Origin: Paludibacter sp.
GTDB lineage: Bacteria > Bacteroidota > Bacteroidia > Bacteroidales > Paludibacteraceae
Length of the DNA: 44,323 bases
Assembly: GCA_028703105.1 (NCBI GenBank)
Contig: JAQVNN010000012.1
Coordinates: 1 to 44,323 of the forward strand
Direction: 5' to 3'
The notes under the pieces were generated by a model, which was not told the origin of the DNA, searched no databases, and worked only from the letters and a program-made list of their open reading frames with translations. Of the stretch, positions 36,317 to 44,323 are shown in pieces. Positions within the stretch are counted from its first letter, which is position 1. Every line of letters starts with the position of its first letter. A program made the translations under genes and the position numbers.

Positions 36317-38317
36317 GTGTCTTTCAACCTCACATCAAACTATCGCCCCACCGGTGACCAGCCGGAGGCAATCCGGCAATTGGTAGAAGGATTGCAGGGT
36401 GGAATCCCGTTTCAGACTTTGCTGGGGGTGACAGGTTCGGGAAAAACTTTTACCATTGCCAACGTGGTGAATGAGGTAAACCGTCCGACCTTGGTGCTTA
36501 GTCACAATAAAACCCTGGCAGCCCAGTTGTACAGCGAGTTCAAGGCTTTCTTCCCGGATAATGCCGTTGAGTATTTTGTGTCCTATTACGACTATTATCA
36601 GCCGGAAGCGTATTTACCGGTAACGGATACCTACATCGAAAAAGATTTATCCATCAACGCGGAGATTGAAAAATTGCGTTTATCGGCGACTTCGGCGTTG
36701 TTGTCGGGCAGGAGGGATGTCATCGTGGTTTCGTCGGTGTCGTGTTTATATGGTATTGGTAATCCCGAAGATTTTACTTCCAACGTGATAGAAATCCGTA
36801 AAGGACAAAAAATTGTGCGCAATGCTTTTCTGCGTAACTTAGTGGATAGTCTGTATTCCCGAAATGATATTGAACTGAATCGTGGCAATTTCCGCGTAAA
36901 AGGAGATACGGTAGATATCTTCCTGGCTTATGCCGACGATATCCTGCGGATTGTATTCTGGGGAGATGAAATTGATGAAATCATGACTATAGATCCGGTT
37001 AACCTGCATGTACAGGAACATTTTGATGCTTACCGGATTTATCCGGCGAGTATTTTCGTTACCACCAAAGAAAGAATCAACCAGGCTTTGCACCTGATTG
37101 AGCGTGACCGTGACATGCAGGCTGAGTATTTCCGTTCTATCGGAAAAGATTATGAAGCCAAACGCATTTATGAACGGGTTAGCTACGACCTGGAAATGAT
37201 CAAAGAGTTAGGCTATTGTTCCGGCATTGAAAACTATTCCCGCTATTTCGATGGACGGGCGCCGGGCAGTCGTCCGTATTGCCTGCTAGATTATTTTCCG
37301 GATGATTACCTGATGGTGATAGATGAAAGTCATGTGACGATACCGCAAATCCGGGCGATGTTCGGCGGTGATGCTTCACGCAAGCAAAACCTGGTGGAAT
37401 ATGGTTTCCGCTTGCCGGCAGCACGGGATAACCGTCCGTTAACTTTCGATGAATTTGAACAGTTGACTCCGCAGACCATATATGTTTCAGCTACTCCGGC
37501 TGATTATGAACTCGAAAATTCACAGGGCATCGTGGTGGATCAGTTAATTCGCCCGACCGGTCTGCTCGATCCGGTGATAGAAGTCCGACCGAGTCTCAAC
37601 CAGATTGATGATCTGCTCGAAGAGATTACCATTTGTACGGAGCGGGATGAACGGGTGCTGATTACCACCCTCACCAAGCGCATGGCCGAAGAGCTGACGG
37701 ATTATCTGGCCAAAATGGGGGTACGTTGTAATTATATTCATTCGGATGTGGATACGCTGGACAGGGTACAAATCATGGAAGATTTGCGTCGCGGATTATA
37801 CGATGTGCTGGTAGGAGTAAACCTGTTACGCGAAGGACTTGATTTGCCGGAAGTATCGCTGGTGGCTATTCTCGATGCCGATAAGGAAGGGTTCCTGCGT
37901 TCGCATCGTTCGCTGACCCAAACAGCAGGACGTGCAGCCCGTAACCTCAACGGGAAAGTAATCATGTATGCCGATAAGATGACAGACAGCATGGAGAAAA
38001 CCATTACCGAAACCAACCGCCGGAGAGAAAAACAGTTGGCGTACAATGCTGAGCACAACATTACGCCAACTGCTATTATTAAAGGAGTCGGCTCAGCCCT
38101 GAGTAAAGCTGAACCTAATGCCTACATCGAACCCGAAGCCGGCATGAGCATTGCAGCCGATCCTGTCGTTCAGTACATGTCGAAGCCCGCGCTCGAAAAA
38201 GCCATCCAAAAAACCAAAAAAGCCATGCAGGAAGCTGCTAAGAATATGGAATTTCTGGAAGCTGCGAGGTTAAGGGATGAAATGTTCCGCCTCGAAGAAC
38301 TACTGAAAAATAAATGA
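36317..38317 (+). CDS. uvrB: Excinuclease ABC subunit B
   Basis: UvrB is the damage-verifying helicase of nucleotide excision repair. I start it at the GTG at 36317 (VSFNLTSNYRPTGDQPEAI), giving 666 residues, the normal size. The frame is open further upstream, but that part overlaps the PspC gene and does not match UvrB. Walker A is GVTGSGKT (37-44), and the beta-hairpin segment contains SYYDYYQPEAYLP. DESHVTIPQ carries the DEAD-like box, with YVSATPADYE and RPTGLLDP in the second helicase lobe. A C-terminal UVR motif (about 632-664) binds UvrC. All domains are intact. Confidence 0.97.
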   Translation: MSFNLTSNYRPTGDQPEAIRQLVEGLQGGIPFQTLLGVTGSGKTFTIANVVNEVNRPTLVLSHNKTLAAQLYSEFKAFFPDNAVEYFVSYYDYYQPEAYLPVTDTYIEKDLSINAEIEKLRLSATSALLSGRRDVIVVSSVSCLYGIGNPEDFTSNVIEIRKGQKIVRNAFLRNLVDSLYSRNDIELNRGNFRVKGDTVDIFLAYADDILRIVFWGDEIDEIMTIDPVNLHVQEHFDAYRIYPASIFVTTKERINQALHLIERDRDMQAEYFRSIGKDYEAKRIYERVSYDLEMIKELGYCSGIENYSRYFDGRAPGSRPYCLLDYFPDDYLMVIDESHVTIPQIRAMFGGDASRKQNLVEYGFRLPAARDNRPLTFDEFEQLTPQTIYVSATPADYELENSQGIVVDQLIRPTGLLDPVIEVRPSLNQIDDLLEEITICTERDERVLITTLTKRMAEELTDYLAKMGVRCNYIHSDVDTLDRVQIMEDLRRGLYDVLVGVNLLREGLDLPEVSLVAILDADKEGFLRSHRSLTQTAGRAARNLNGKVIMYADKMTDSMEKTITETNRRREKQLAYNAEHNITPTAIIKGVGSALSKAEPNAYIEPEAGMSIAADPVVQYMSKPALEKAIQKTKKAMQEAAKNMEFLEAARLRDEMFRLEELLKNK

Positions 38318-38330
38318 TTTACTATTCAAT

Positions 38331-38369
38331 GGAATCAGGAACTGAAAATGTTTTTTTCTTCCTGCTTCC
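38331..38369. repeat. Imperfect inverted repeat between uvrB and metK
   Basis: GGAATCAGGAA (38331-38341) pairs with 38359-38369 with one mismatch. A T-run lies in the loop rather than after the stem, so termination is doubtful. No better terminator was found for either convergent gene in the 114-bp gap. Confidence 0.35.
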
Positions 38370-38431
38370 ATACGAAGCAAGAATACATTCGCTCATGTTT
38401 CAAAAGTTTCTGATAATAACCTTTTTACTTT

Positions 38432-39712
38432 TTACAGTCCAAACGCCCCCTTAATCTCATTTACCATATCGGTTTTTTCCCAGGTAAACAATTCTACTTC
38501 GCAGGTTATTTCTTTTCTGCTATTATATTTGAATGTTTTGATAACAGTTTCAGGTGTTCTTCCCATGTGTCCATAAGCCGCGGTTTCTTTGTAAATCGGG
38601 TTACGCAGCTTCAGCCTGTTTTCAATGGCTTTAGGGCGCATATCGAAAAGCGAGCTGATTTTCTCTGCGATTTGACCATCAGAGAGACTAACTTTAGCTG
38701 TTCTGTAGGTATTCACATACAGATTCATCGGTTTGGCAACCCCGATGGCATAAGCCACCTGTACCAGTACTTCTTCAGCCAATCCTGCTGCTACCATGTT
38801 TTTGGCAATATGCCGGGCTGCATAAGCTGCCGAGCGGTCCACCTTGGAGGGGTCTTTACCTGAAAAAGCTCCACCTCCGTGTGCACCTTTACCACCGTAA
38901 GTGTCAACAATTATTTTTCTACCAGTCAGACCTGTATCGCCATGTGGACCGCCAATTACAAATTTCCCTGTCGGATTCACGTGAAGGATGAAATCTTCCT
39001 GAATCAAGGAGTCAAATTGAGGATCTAAGGCTTTCACCCTTGGAATCAGGATGCTTTTAACATCTTCCCGTATCTTTGACAGCATGGTGATGTCAGCCTG
39101 TTCTTGTGTGATATTGCCATTGGCTTTGATAAAATCGTCATGTTGGGTGGAAACAACTATGGTGTGCACCTTCACCGGTTTGTTGTTGTCGTCGTATTCT
39201 ATGGTTACCTGCGATTTGGAGTCAGGACGAAGGTAAGTCATCTCTTTTCCTTCTTTTCGGATTTTGGCTAATTCCTGAACCAGTGCATGCGATAAATCGA
39301 GTGCAACCGGCATCAGGTTTTTGGTTTCGTTGGTAGCATAGCCAAACATCATTCCCTGATCGCCGGCTCCCTGATCTTCAGGGTTTTCACGTTCCACACC
39401 CCGGTTGATGTCTCCGGATTGTTCGTGAATAGCTGAAAGAATACCGCAGGCATCCCCATCGAATTTATACTCGCTTTTGGTGTAGCCTATTTCATTGATG
39501 ACTTCGCGTACTACTGATTGAAAATCCACATAGGCTTCAGTTTTAACTTCACCTGCAATTACTACCTGGCCTGTCGTAACAAGGGTTTCACATGCTACTT
39601 TGGAATTAATGTCCTGGGCCAGAATGTTGTCTAATATCGCATCGGATATTTGATCTGCTAATTTATCAGGATGACCTTCAGAAACTGATTCTGATGAAAA
39701 TAAATATCCCAT
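38432..39712 (-). CDS. metK: S-adenosylmethionine synthase
   Basis: The enzyme makes S-adenosylmethionine from methionine and ATP. With the ATG at 39712 ([20 protein letters not shown]) it has 426 residues; a three-codon extension would need TTG. The length is normal for the longer Bacteroidota enzymes. Signature segments are SEGHPDK near the N-terminus, [10 protein letters not shown], and [21 protein letters not shown] (the phosphate loop and metal-binding region). The gene stands alone on the minus strand. Its leader of about 187 nt contains a SAM-II-type riboswitch, which would reduce expression when its own product is abundant. Confidence 0.97.
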   Translation of the reverse strand: MGYLFSSESVSEGHPDKLADQISDAILDNILAQDINSKVACETLVTTGQVVIAGEVKTEAYVDFQSVVREVINEIGYTKSEYKFDGDACGILSAIHEQSGDINRGVERENPEDQGAGDQGMMFGYATNETKNLMPVALDLSHALVQELAKIRKEGKEMTYLRPDSKSQVTIEYDDNNKPVKVHTIVVSTQHDDFIKANGNITQEQADITMLSKIREDVKSILIPRVKALDPQFDSLIQEDFILHVNPTGKFVIGGPHGDTGLTGRKIIVDTYGGKGAHGGGAFSGKDPSKVDRSAAYAARHIAKNMVAAGLAEEVLVQVAYAIGVAKPMNLYVNTYRTAKVSLSDGQIAEKISSLFDMRPKAIENRLKLRNPIYKETAAYGHMGRTPETVIKTFKYNSRKEITCEVELFTWEKTDMVNEIKGAFGL

Positions 39713-39754
39713 TTTAAACAAGTTTTATGATTTAATAAAATAATATTTTTACAT

Positions 39755-39784
39755 TTGTTGTCTGTTTGTTTAAACAGATAACAA
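39755..39784 (-). promoter_or_regulatory. Leader hairpin downstream of the metK riboswitch
   Basis: A 13-bp stem with one mismatch (39755-39767 with 39772-39784) closes a four-base loop. It lies between the riboswitch and the metK start, about 43 nt before the ATG. It has no T-run after it on the minus strand, so it is not a standard terminator. It may take part in gene control or mRNA stability. Confidence 0.4.
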
Positions 39785-39842
39785 TATAGAAACAAATGAG
39801 TTGGAAATGAACCTGGAAATCAAGAAAAAAGGCAGGAAAATA

Positions 39843-39892
39843 CTTTTTAGCATTTTTTTCTGTGGTTGCAAGCGGCTCAAATCTTTCCACAT
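39843..39892 (-). promoter_or_regulatory. SAM-II-type riboswitch in the metK leader
   Basis: On the minus strand the parts of the SAM-II aptamer occur in order. The P1 arm TGTGG (39865-39861 reverse partner at 39891-39887) is followed by GATTT (39883-39879). TTGCAA (39871-39866) comes next, then the closing P1 arm, an A-rich stretch, and GCTAAAAAG (39851-39843), which forms the pseudoknot. The arrangement matches the alphaproteobacterial metX aptamer as I remember it. A perfect -7 box sits 14 bp upstream. A covariance-model search would settle it. Confidence 0.75.
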
Positions 39893-39905
39893 GTAGTTTC
39901 GGTTA

Positions 39906-39913
39906 CAAAGATA
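39906..39913 (-). promoter_or_regulatory. -7 box (TATCTTTG) of metK
   Basis: The minus strand reads TATCTTTG, an exact TAnnTTTG match. The expected start near 39899 places the first riboswitch bases almost at the mRNA 5' end, consistent with a functional leader. Confidence 0.6.
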
Positions 39914-39992
39914 ATATATTTTATAAACAATTATATCCTTGATATTGTTTAATTTTTAAAATAATTTACCATAATTTTTAAAATCTGTTTTT

Positions 39993-42593
39993 ATGAAAAA
40001 AATGAACTACCTCTTTGTAGTCCTGTTATTGAGTTTGAATTTACCAGTAACAGGACAACCTTCTTCAAACATAAATGCGCTAACAGAGAAGAAGCTGACG
40101 GGAATTGAGTTAAATCAATTCGTACAGCCAGATTATGCCTCAAACAAAAAAGCATTACTCGAAATGAAAAAAGTTCGGGAAATGATTATGCGCAGTGACA
40201 ATCCCGTTTTCAAAATGAAAGCTTTAAAGCAAGTGGATGAACAAATGAATGAAATCTTGTTTGGCAAAAAAACATCCTTAGTTAACGGACCGGTAAAAAT
40301 TAAAACTAAAACAGTAAATGGGAATGTCTGTAAAAATTACTTTCATAAGCAATATTCATTGTTAGATCAGTTGCAATCTCAAAAACCTGCTAACAATGAT
40401 TTACGAAGAAAAGTTCCTGCTGAGGGAGTAATGAAATACCGCCTGGATAGTTTGATATTCTTTGAAAAAAAAGGACAGGAGTGGATTCCCAAAGACAAAC
40501 AGGAATTCACGTATAATTATAATGCAATGGTTACATCCAATGATATGTATTTATATGATACAACCCTGATGATATGGCAGGACGATGAAAAAACTACGAT
40601 ATCCTATAATGAATCCGGAGATGTAACCCTTTATTATTATCAGTGGTGGAATAAAGAATTACAACGATGGATTGATGAAAATATCTACACGGTTGAATAT
40701 AATTCCAATGGTGATGTGTTGAAACAAGAATTATACAGAGAAGAATACGATGAAGATTCATTAAGATTCATTAAACGCGGTGAATTTAAACATGAATATA
40801 CTTTTGATACTAACAACAATGAAATTGGGAGTGTCTATTATATGTGGGATGACCAGAAGTCAGACTGGATACTTGACAGTAAACATGAATATTTTTTTCA
40901 GGATGGTTATGAATTGATGTTTGCTGCCTATTTGTGGGATCAGGAAAATCAAAAATGGGTTGGTCAATGGAAATTTGAAAATGAAATTGTTCCGGAATTT
41001 GATGTCTTGAGTTCAACTCACTATAACTGGGATCTGCTAACTGATACCTGGGTTGTAATGCATAAAATCCTTTATGAAGTATTTCCTGGAGCGGCAGATA
41101 CAACTGTGACTGAAACGCACTGGTCTTTTGATTATGAAGCTGAAGCGCTTGTTTTGGACATCAAAATTGTTTATTCAAATTTACAGGCAAACGCAGATGA
41201 TTTTTATAATAGTTTTGGAAATATTGTTTATTATAACTGGGACGCTCAACAAGCTGAATGGGTATATGACTCAAAAACAACCAATACGTTTGATTCATAC
41301 GGAAATATTACTCATTGTTATGATTCAATATGGGTAAATGCAGGCGGTGAAGGAAATGAATGGATGGTCAAGGTTGCCATTGAAGCGAATGTAAATGTCG
41401 CCGGATTAATTTCGGATTATGTTGTTACGAATTGGAGTTATGACGGAACAACGAATAAAATTTACGGTAAAATCCAATACCTGAATACTTACAGCGAAAA
41501 AAAGGAGTTGATTCAACAAATTAAGCAGGAATGGGATTTTGACGGTCAAACCTGGAAAAATGTAACGAAAGAAGAATATGCCTATGATGAATCCGGTAAC
41601 CTTATCCGGCAGATTTGGTATGACTCTTATAATCCGGAAACTATGGTCTGGAATGCTCAATATAAAACTGAACTGGGCTATAATGCAGATGGTTCGGAGG
41701 CGCTTAGAGCTTATTATGTTTGGAGTATCGCGCTTCAGGACTGGAGGTTGACTAATAAATATGAAAATTATTATGATGAATATGGAAAGCCTGTTTTAGA
41801 AGCAAGTACGCAGTGGAATGACAATTTACAAAGAGAAATTATTAATTATAAAAACGAGAAGGTGTATGATAATCAGCGAAATTTGATTGTGGAAAGCCAT
41901 ATTTATTCTAATGTTGTGTTGGTTGGAAGTCAGTATTACCTTCAAACAGGAGGGGAAAAAGTGGAAAACAATTTCAATTCCTCCGGTCAGCTGTTATCGT
42001 CCATTGAATATTATTACATAAACGAGGTGTTTGTGCCGGATGAAAAGTATGAATACACTTATCATAGTGCTTACCCAACTGCAATCGAAACAGAATATGT
42101 TTATACTTGGAATCAATCGACTTCCACCTGGAAAAATGAAGGTAAAGGCGTGCTGACAAGTAATTTTGAAGTGCCCCGCAAAGACTTGATTGCTCCTTTT
42201 CAGGGAGAGGATGACTCCAGAGAAGTGAAAATGTATTTTAGTTATATGGCGACTGAGTTGCTGCAATATAGTTGGTCAAACATAACTCAAAGTTGGATGG
42301 AAGATAGTAAGGTGTTGGTTTATTACACACAAAGTGAATTTTCTTCTATCGATAAGGTTGATTTAGAACCTGTATCTGTGTATCCGAATCCGGTCACTGA
42401 TTTTTTAACTATCCGTTTGAAAGAGCATTCGATTGCAAACTTCAGACTGTTTGATTTACAAGGCAGAAAGCTATATGAAGCTCCTGTGAATAATCAGTCG
42501 AAAATTGATGTATCAGGTTTTGTTAATGGCATCTATTTCTATCAACTGACCAAGGATAATGAAACCATTAGCGGTAAATTGTTGAAAAAATAA
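39993..42593 (+). CDS. Secreted repeat protein with T9SS type A sorting domain
   Basis: An 866-residue secreted protein. A signal peptide is visible (MKKMNYLFVVLLLSLNLPVT, cleavage about residue 22). After a helical, charged region (about 30-150) comes a long beta-rich part (about 150-780). It is made of irregular repeats of about 30-45 residues on the pattern Y-x-W-(D/N)-x4-6-W-x8-12-Y-(D/N)-x2-G-N. Examples are YYNWDAQQAEWVYDSK and YYVWSIALQDWRLTNKYENY. The last 75 residues (VSVYPNPVTDFLTIRL to SGKLLKK) form a type A sorting domain, so the protein should cross the outer membrane through the type IX system. The repeats resemble RHS/YD-like units in spacing only. Function is unknown; surface attachment or binding is possible. 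Confidence 0.9.
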   Translation: MKKMNYLFVVLLLSLNLPVTGQPSSNINALTEKKLTGIELNQFVQPDYASNKKALLEMKKVREMIMRSDNPVFKMKALKQVDEQMNEILFGKKTSLVNGPVKIKTKTVNGNVCKNYFHKQYSLLDQLQSQKPANNDLRRKVPAEGVMKYRLDSLIFFEKKGQEWIPKDKQEFTYNYNAMVTSNDMYLYDTTLMIWQDDEKTTISYNESGDVTLYYYQWWNKELQRWIDENIYTVEYNSNGDVLKQELYREEYDEDSLRFIKRGEFKHEYTFDTNNNEIGSVYYMWDDQKSDWILDSKHEYFFQDGYELMFAAYLWDQENQKWVGQWKFENEIVPEFDVLSSTHYNWDLLTDTWVVMHKILYEVFPGAADTTVTETHWSFDYEAEALVLDIKIVYSNLQANADDFYNSFGNIVYYNWDAQQAEWVYDSKTTNTFDSYGNITHCYDSIWVNAGGEGNEWMVKVAIEANVNVAGLISDYVVTNWSYDGTTNKIYGKIQYLNTYSEKKELIQQIKQEWDFDGQTWKNVTKEEYAYDESGNLIRQIWYDSYNPETMVWNAQYKTELGYNADGSEALRAYYVWSIALQDWRLTNKYENYYDEYGKPVLEASTQWNDNLQREIINYKNEKVYDNQRNLIVESHIYSNVVLVGSQYYLQTGGEKVENNFNSSGQLLSSIEYYYINEVFVPDEKYEYTYHSAYPTAIETEYVYTWNQSTSTWKNEGKGVLTSNFEVPRKDLIAPFQGEDDSREVKMYFSYMATELLQYSWSNITQSWMEDSKVLVYYTQSEFSSIDKVDLEPVSVYPNPVTDFLTIRLKEHSIANFRLFDLQGRKLYEAPVNNQSKIDVSGFVNGIYFYQLTKDNETISGKLLKK

Positions 42594-42618
42594 CATACAG
42601 ACGTAATATAAAATTGTA

Positions 42619-42646
42619 GTAGAGACACACGGCCGTGTGTCTCTAC
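42619..42646. repeat. Perfect 28-bp palindrome, GTAGAGACACACGG and its complement
   Basis: GTAGAGACACACGG (42619-42632) is followed immediately by its perfect reverse complement (42633-42646). It starts 26 bp after the T9SS gene and could act as a 3' hairpin, but no T-run follows. The outer TAGAGACRCA arms match the palindrome at 6227-6251. Confidence 0.82.
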
Positions 42647-42734
42647 GTTTTATTTATATATTTATATGCCGTGTGTCTCTACGTTTTATTTATATATTTA
42701 TATGCCGTGTGTCTCTACGTTTTATTTATATATA
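42632..42734. repeat. 36-bp tandem repeat, about 2.8 copies
   Basis: A unit beginning GCCGTGTGTCTCTAC followed by an AT-rich stretch starts at 42632, 42668 and 42704, exactly 36 bp apart. The third copy degenerates near 42734. Each unit contains the right half of the adjacent palindrome plus a TTTATATA spacer, so the array seems to have grown from the palindrome. The copies are contiguous, without spacers. The remaining gap to sod holds nothing else. Confidence 0.88.
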
Positions 42735-42766
42735 TTCGTTTTTCAAAACAACAAATACCATATCAA

Positions 42767-43342
42767 TCAATACCTCTCAGACACCACGTTCCAATCAACT
42801 AAATTCCAGAGCGCAGCGACATAATCAGGACGGCGATTCTGGTAGTCGATATAGTAGGCATGTTCCCAGACATCAAAAGTTAATAAGGGAATTAGTCCGC
42901 GTGTCATCGGATTTCCTGCATTACTTTCTTTTACAATCGAAAGTTTACCCGCTGCATCTTTTACTAACCATGCCCATCCTGAACCGAAAAGACTGATGGC
43001 AGCTTTGCCAAATTCAGCCTTAAAATTATCAAACGAGCCAAAAGCTTCATTGATAGCCTTTGTTAGCGCCGCATTTGGTGCAGAACCCTTTTTAGGGGTT
43101 AGTGAAAGGAAATAAAAGTTGTGATTCCAGATCTGAGCAGCGTTGTTGAAGATTGCACCTTCTGATTTTTTCACGATGGTTTCTAAATCGGCATGTTCAA
43201 ATTCAGTTCCTGGAATCAGGTTGTTCAAATTGTTAACATAAGCCTGATGGTGTTTCCCATAATGAAAACTGATGGTTTCCGCACTGATCACAGGTGCAAG
43301 CGCATCGTGCGCATAAGGTAATTCCTGCAATGAAAATTTCAT
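42767..43342 (-). CDS. sodB: Superoxide dismutase, Fe/Mn family
   Basis: The enzyme dismutates superoxide to hydrogen peroxide and oxygen in the cytoplasm. The 191 residues match the family. Metal ligands are H27 (ISFHYGKHH), H74 (IWNHNFYF), D157 and H161 (FDVWEHAYYIDY). GSGWAWLV at 120-127 is also conserved. There is no signal peptide. Fe and Mn forms are hard to separate; Bacteroidota enzymes are often cambialistic, so the symbol sodB is a convention. The gene stands alone with its own promoter and converges with the T9SS gene, with the tandem repeat between them. Confidence 0.96.
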   Translation of the reverse strand: MKFSLQELPYAHDALAPVISAETISFHYGKHHQAYVNNLNNLIPGTEFEHADLETIVKKSEGAIFNNAAQIWNHNFYFLSLTPKKGSAPNAALTKAINEAFGSFDNFKAEFGKAAISLFGSGWAWLVKDAAGKLSIVKESNAGNPMTRGLIPLLTFDVWEHAYYIDYQNRRPDYVAALWNLVDWNVVSERY

Positions 43343-43384
43343 GATAATTTTACTTTAAAATTTATACTACGCTATTATTGTATG

Positions 43385-43392
43385 CAAAAATA
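43385..43392 (-). promoter_or_regulatory. -7 box (TATTTTTG) of sod
   Basis: The minus strand reads TATTTTTG, an exact TAnnTTTG match, about 43 bp before the sod ATG. A TTTTG lies 22 bp upstream and may be the -33 element, at slightly long spacing. Confidence 0.58.
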
Positions 43393-43487
43393 CATTTTCT
43401 GGATTGATTATATTCAAAACAATTCAAGTTTATTTTAATTTTCGTCTCAAATTTACATTTAAAAAACCAAAAAAACAATGGCTGATA

Positions 43488-43518
43488 TTGTCTAAACTTT
43501 TTTTTATTCCCATCTTTG
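43488..43518 (+). promoter_or_regulatory. Candidate promoter of the SPOR-ZIP operon
   Basis: TTG at 43488-43490 and CATCTTTG at 43511-43518 are 20 bp apart. The -7 box has C instead of the first T, so it matches seven of the eight TAnnTTTG positions. The start would fall near 43526, upstream of both candidate start codons of the lipoprotein. Confidence 0.5.
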
Positions 43519-43551
43519 CATAAATTTTAAAATTGATAAATGTATTTTATT

Positions 43552-44010
43552 ATGGACAAAACGTTGCGTTTATTCTTATTTGTGGCTGTTGTCGGCATGA
43601 CGATGATATCTTGTAAATCAAAACAAAAAGTGACCGAAATAAAGAGTGCCACAGTTCCGGCCACTACAGTTGCACCTGTACAGGAGGCGCCAAAATCAGT
43701 AACTCCGTTTTCCACACAACCTGAAGTTACCCGTTCAGAGTCATTTAAGTTGGCTGCCGGAGAAACCAACAGTGCAGCCATGAGCAAAAAATATCATGTG
43801 CAAGTGGGTGCTTTCAGTAACCACGATAATGCCCGTAATTTGCGTGCGAAACTTGAGGCAGAAGGAAATAACGCCCTGGTTGTTGAAAATGAGAATGGCA
43901 TGCTAAGGGTGATTATCGCTTCATTTGATGAATATAGCGATGCTCGTGCAAAAATTGATCAGATAAGGAGTACTTATCCTGATGCCTGGGTGCTGGTTCA
44001 GAAAAAATAA
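43552..44010 (+). CDS. SPOR-domain lipoprotein
   Basis: SPOR domains bind peptidoglycan stripped of stem peptides, often at the division site. With the ATG at 43552 the protein has 152 residues; an in-frame ATG four codons upstream is also possible. It starts with a lipoprotein signal (LFLFVAVVGMTMISC) whose cysteine is residue 21. A low-complexity, Pro/Thr/Val-rich linker (about 30-70) follows. The C-terminal SPOR domain (about 80-152) has KYHVQVGAFSNHDNARNLRAKL and ends in DAWVLVQKK. Its stop codon overlaps the start of the ZIP gene (TAATG), so the two are translationally coupled. Confidence 0.92.
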   Translation: MDKTLRLFLFVAVVGMTMISCKSKQKVTEIKSATVPATTVAPVQEAPKSVTPFSTQPEVTRSESFKLAAGETNSAAMSKKYHVQVGAFSNHDNARNLRAKLEAEGNNALVVENENGMLRVIIASFDEYSDARAKIDQIRSTYPDAWVLVQKK

Positions 44011-44323
44011 TGACGCAACTTTTATATACCATTTTAGCATTGCTGGCAGCCAGTGTTGGCAGTGTAGTATTAAGTGGCAGTTTGCTAATGTTGAATAACA
44101 AATGGCTGGAAAAAATTTCCGGCTATTTGTTGTATCTGGCTGGGGGTACGTTGTTGGGAGCAGCTTTACTCGGATTGATTCCTCAGTCAGCAGGTTTTTT
44201 GCATCTCAAAGATGTGCTGATCTGGGTACTCGCCGGAATACTTTTCTTTTTTTTACTGGAAAAGTTTATCCTTTGGCGTATGTGTCATGATGAAAATTGT
44301 GAACGACAGGTGCACGCAGCCGG
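44010..44323 (+). CDS. ZIP-family metal transporter, N-terminal part (cut by window end)
   Basis: The open frame runs from the ATG at 44010 to the window end without a stop, giving 104 residues. Three hydrophobic segments are visible: TILALLAASVGSVVLSGSLL, then YLLYLAGGTLLGAALLGLIP, and VLIWVLAGILFFFLLEKFI. A CHDENCE segment follows in the loop after the third helix, where ZIP transporters carry a metal-binding stretch. The LLGLIPQSAG motif fits the GufA/ZIP group. These move zinc or other divalent metals into the cytoplasm. The first codon overlaps the stop of the SPOR gene. The substrate cannot be given from this fragment. Confidence 0.85.
   Translation, partial: MTQLLYTILALLAASVGSVVLSGSLLMLNNKWLEKISGYLLYLAGGTLLGAALLGLIPQSAGFLHLKDVLIWVLAGILFFFLLEKFILWRMCHDENCERQVHAA

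Noticed and set aside
39843-39892. SAM-I (S-box) riboswitch for metK
   Set aside because: The four-way-junction elements of SAM-I are absent; the ordered short motifs fit SAM-II instead.
42632-42734. CRISPR array (36-bp period)
   Set aside because: The copies are contiguous and identical including the AT-rich part, so there are no variable spacers; no cas genes are nearby.
42637-42996. 119-codon open frame with a repeated 12-residue peptide
   Set aside because: The repetition comes from the 36-bp DNA array being a multiple of three; the rest lies antisense to superoxide dismutase.

Overview
The window looks like chromosome from a Bacteroidota bacterium, most likely order Bacteroidales. The evidence is the repeated -7 promoter boxes of the form TAnnTTTG, a protein with a type IX secretion C-terminal domain, a TonB-dependent receptor paired with a DUF4249 lipoprotein, a SAM-II-type riboswitch, and the gene order ligA - DUF6913 - dapA. 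The genus cannot be named from sequence alone. Most of the window is housekeeping; the accessory interest lies in about 16.4-34.4 kb.

Layout. 1-127: 3' end of a 5S rRNA and its terminator. 284-4769 (+): ligA, a DUF6913 gene, dapA and a ketopantoate-reductase-family gene. 4775-6187 (-): a tRNA CCA-adding/poly(A) polymerase-family enzyme. 6292-10854 (-): a glycogen operon (debranching enzyme, GT4 glycogen synthase-like transferase, GH57 glucanase/amylase). 11131-11203 (+): tRNA-Thr(CGT). 11204-16119 (-): the oxidative citrate branch acn-gltA-icd. 16468-20735 (+): a three-gene phosphosignalling operon (PAS histidine kinase, Rcp1-like receiver, kinase-less REC-GAF-PAS-GAF-PAS protein). 20844-24248 (-): a winged-helix-like small protein, a TonB-dependent receptor and a DUF4249 lipoprotein. 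24502-34230 (-): a seven-gene signalling operon (HK, REC, CheR, HK-REC, REC-HK, REC-PAS-HK, sigma-54 activator), starting only 44 nt behind tRNA-Lys(CTT). 34453-38317 (+): pabB, pabC, a PspC protein and uvrB. 38432-39712 (-): metK behind a SAM-II riboswitch. 39993-42593 (+): a repeat-rich T9SS cargo protein. 42767-43342 (-): Fe/Mn superoxide dismutase. 43552-44323 (+): a SPOR lipoprotein and the start of a ZIP metal transporter.

The most interesting reading is a self-contained regulatory circuit. The last gene of the large signalling operon encodes an NtrC-type activator with a complete AAA+ domain and a Fis-type HTH. The 250-bp gap after it holds alternating TGTGCG/CGCACA half-sites (24476-24499) and, about 180 bp further on, a near-consensus sigma-54 promoter on the same strand (GG-N10-GC at 24318-24331). 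That promoter faces the small DNA-binding protein, the TonB-dependent receptor and the DUF4249 lipoprotein. I infer that four histidine kinases, a lone CheR methyltransferase and a single receiver feed into sigma-54 control of an outer-membrane uptake or sensing pair. No Hpt domain, CheB or methyl-accepting chemoreceptor is visible.

Other points of structure: a family of TAGAGAC...GTCTCTA palindromes at two loci, one amplified into a 36-bp tandem array; a different palindrome that encodes the last residues and stop of pabC; heptamer tandem repeats (CCACTAA/CCACTAT) just before icd and uvrB; and an icd stop codon that directly abuts tRNA-Thr, with the only good terminator lying beyond the tRNA.
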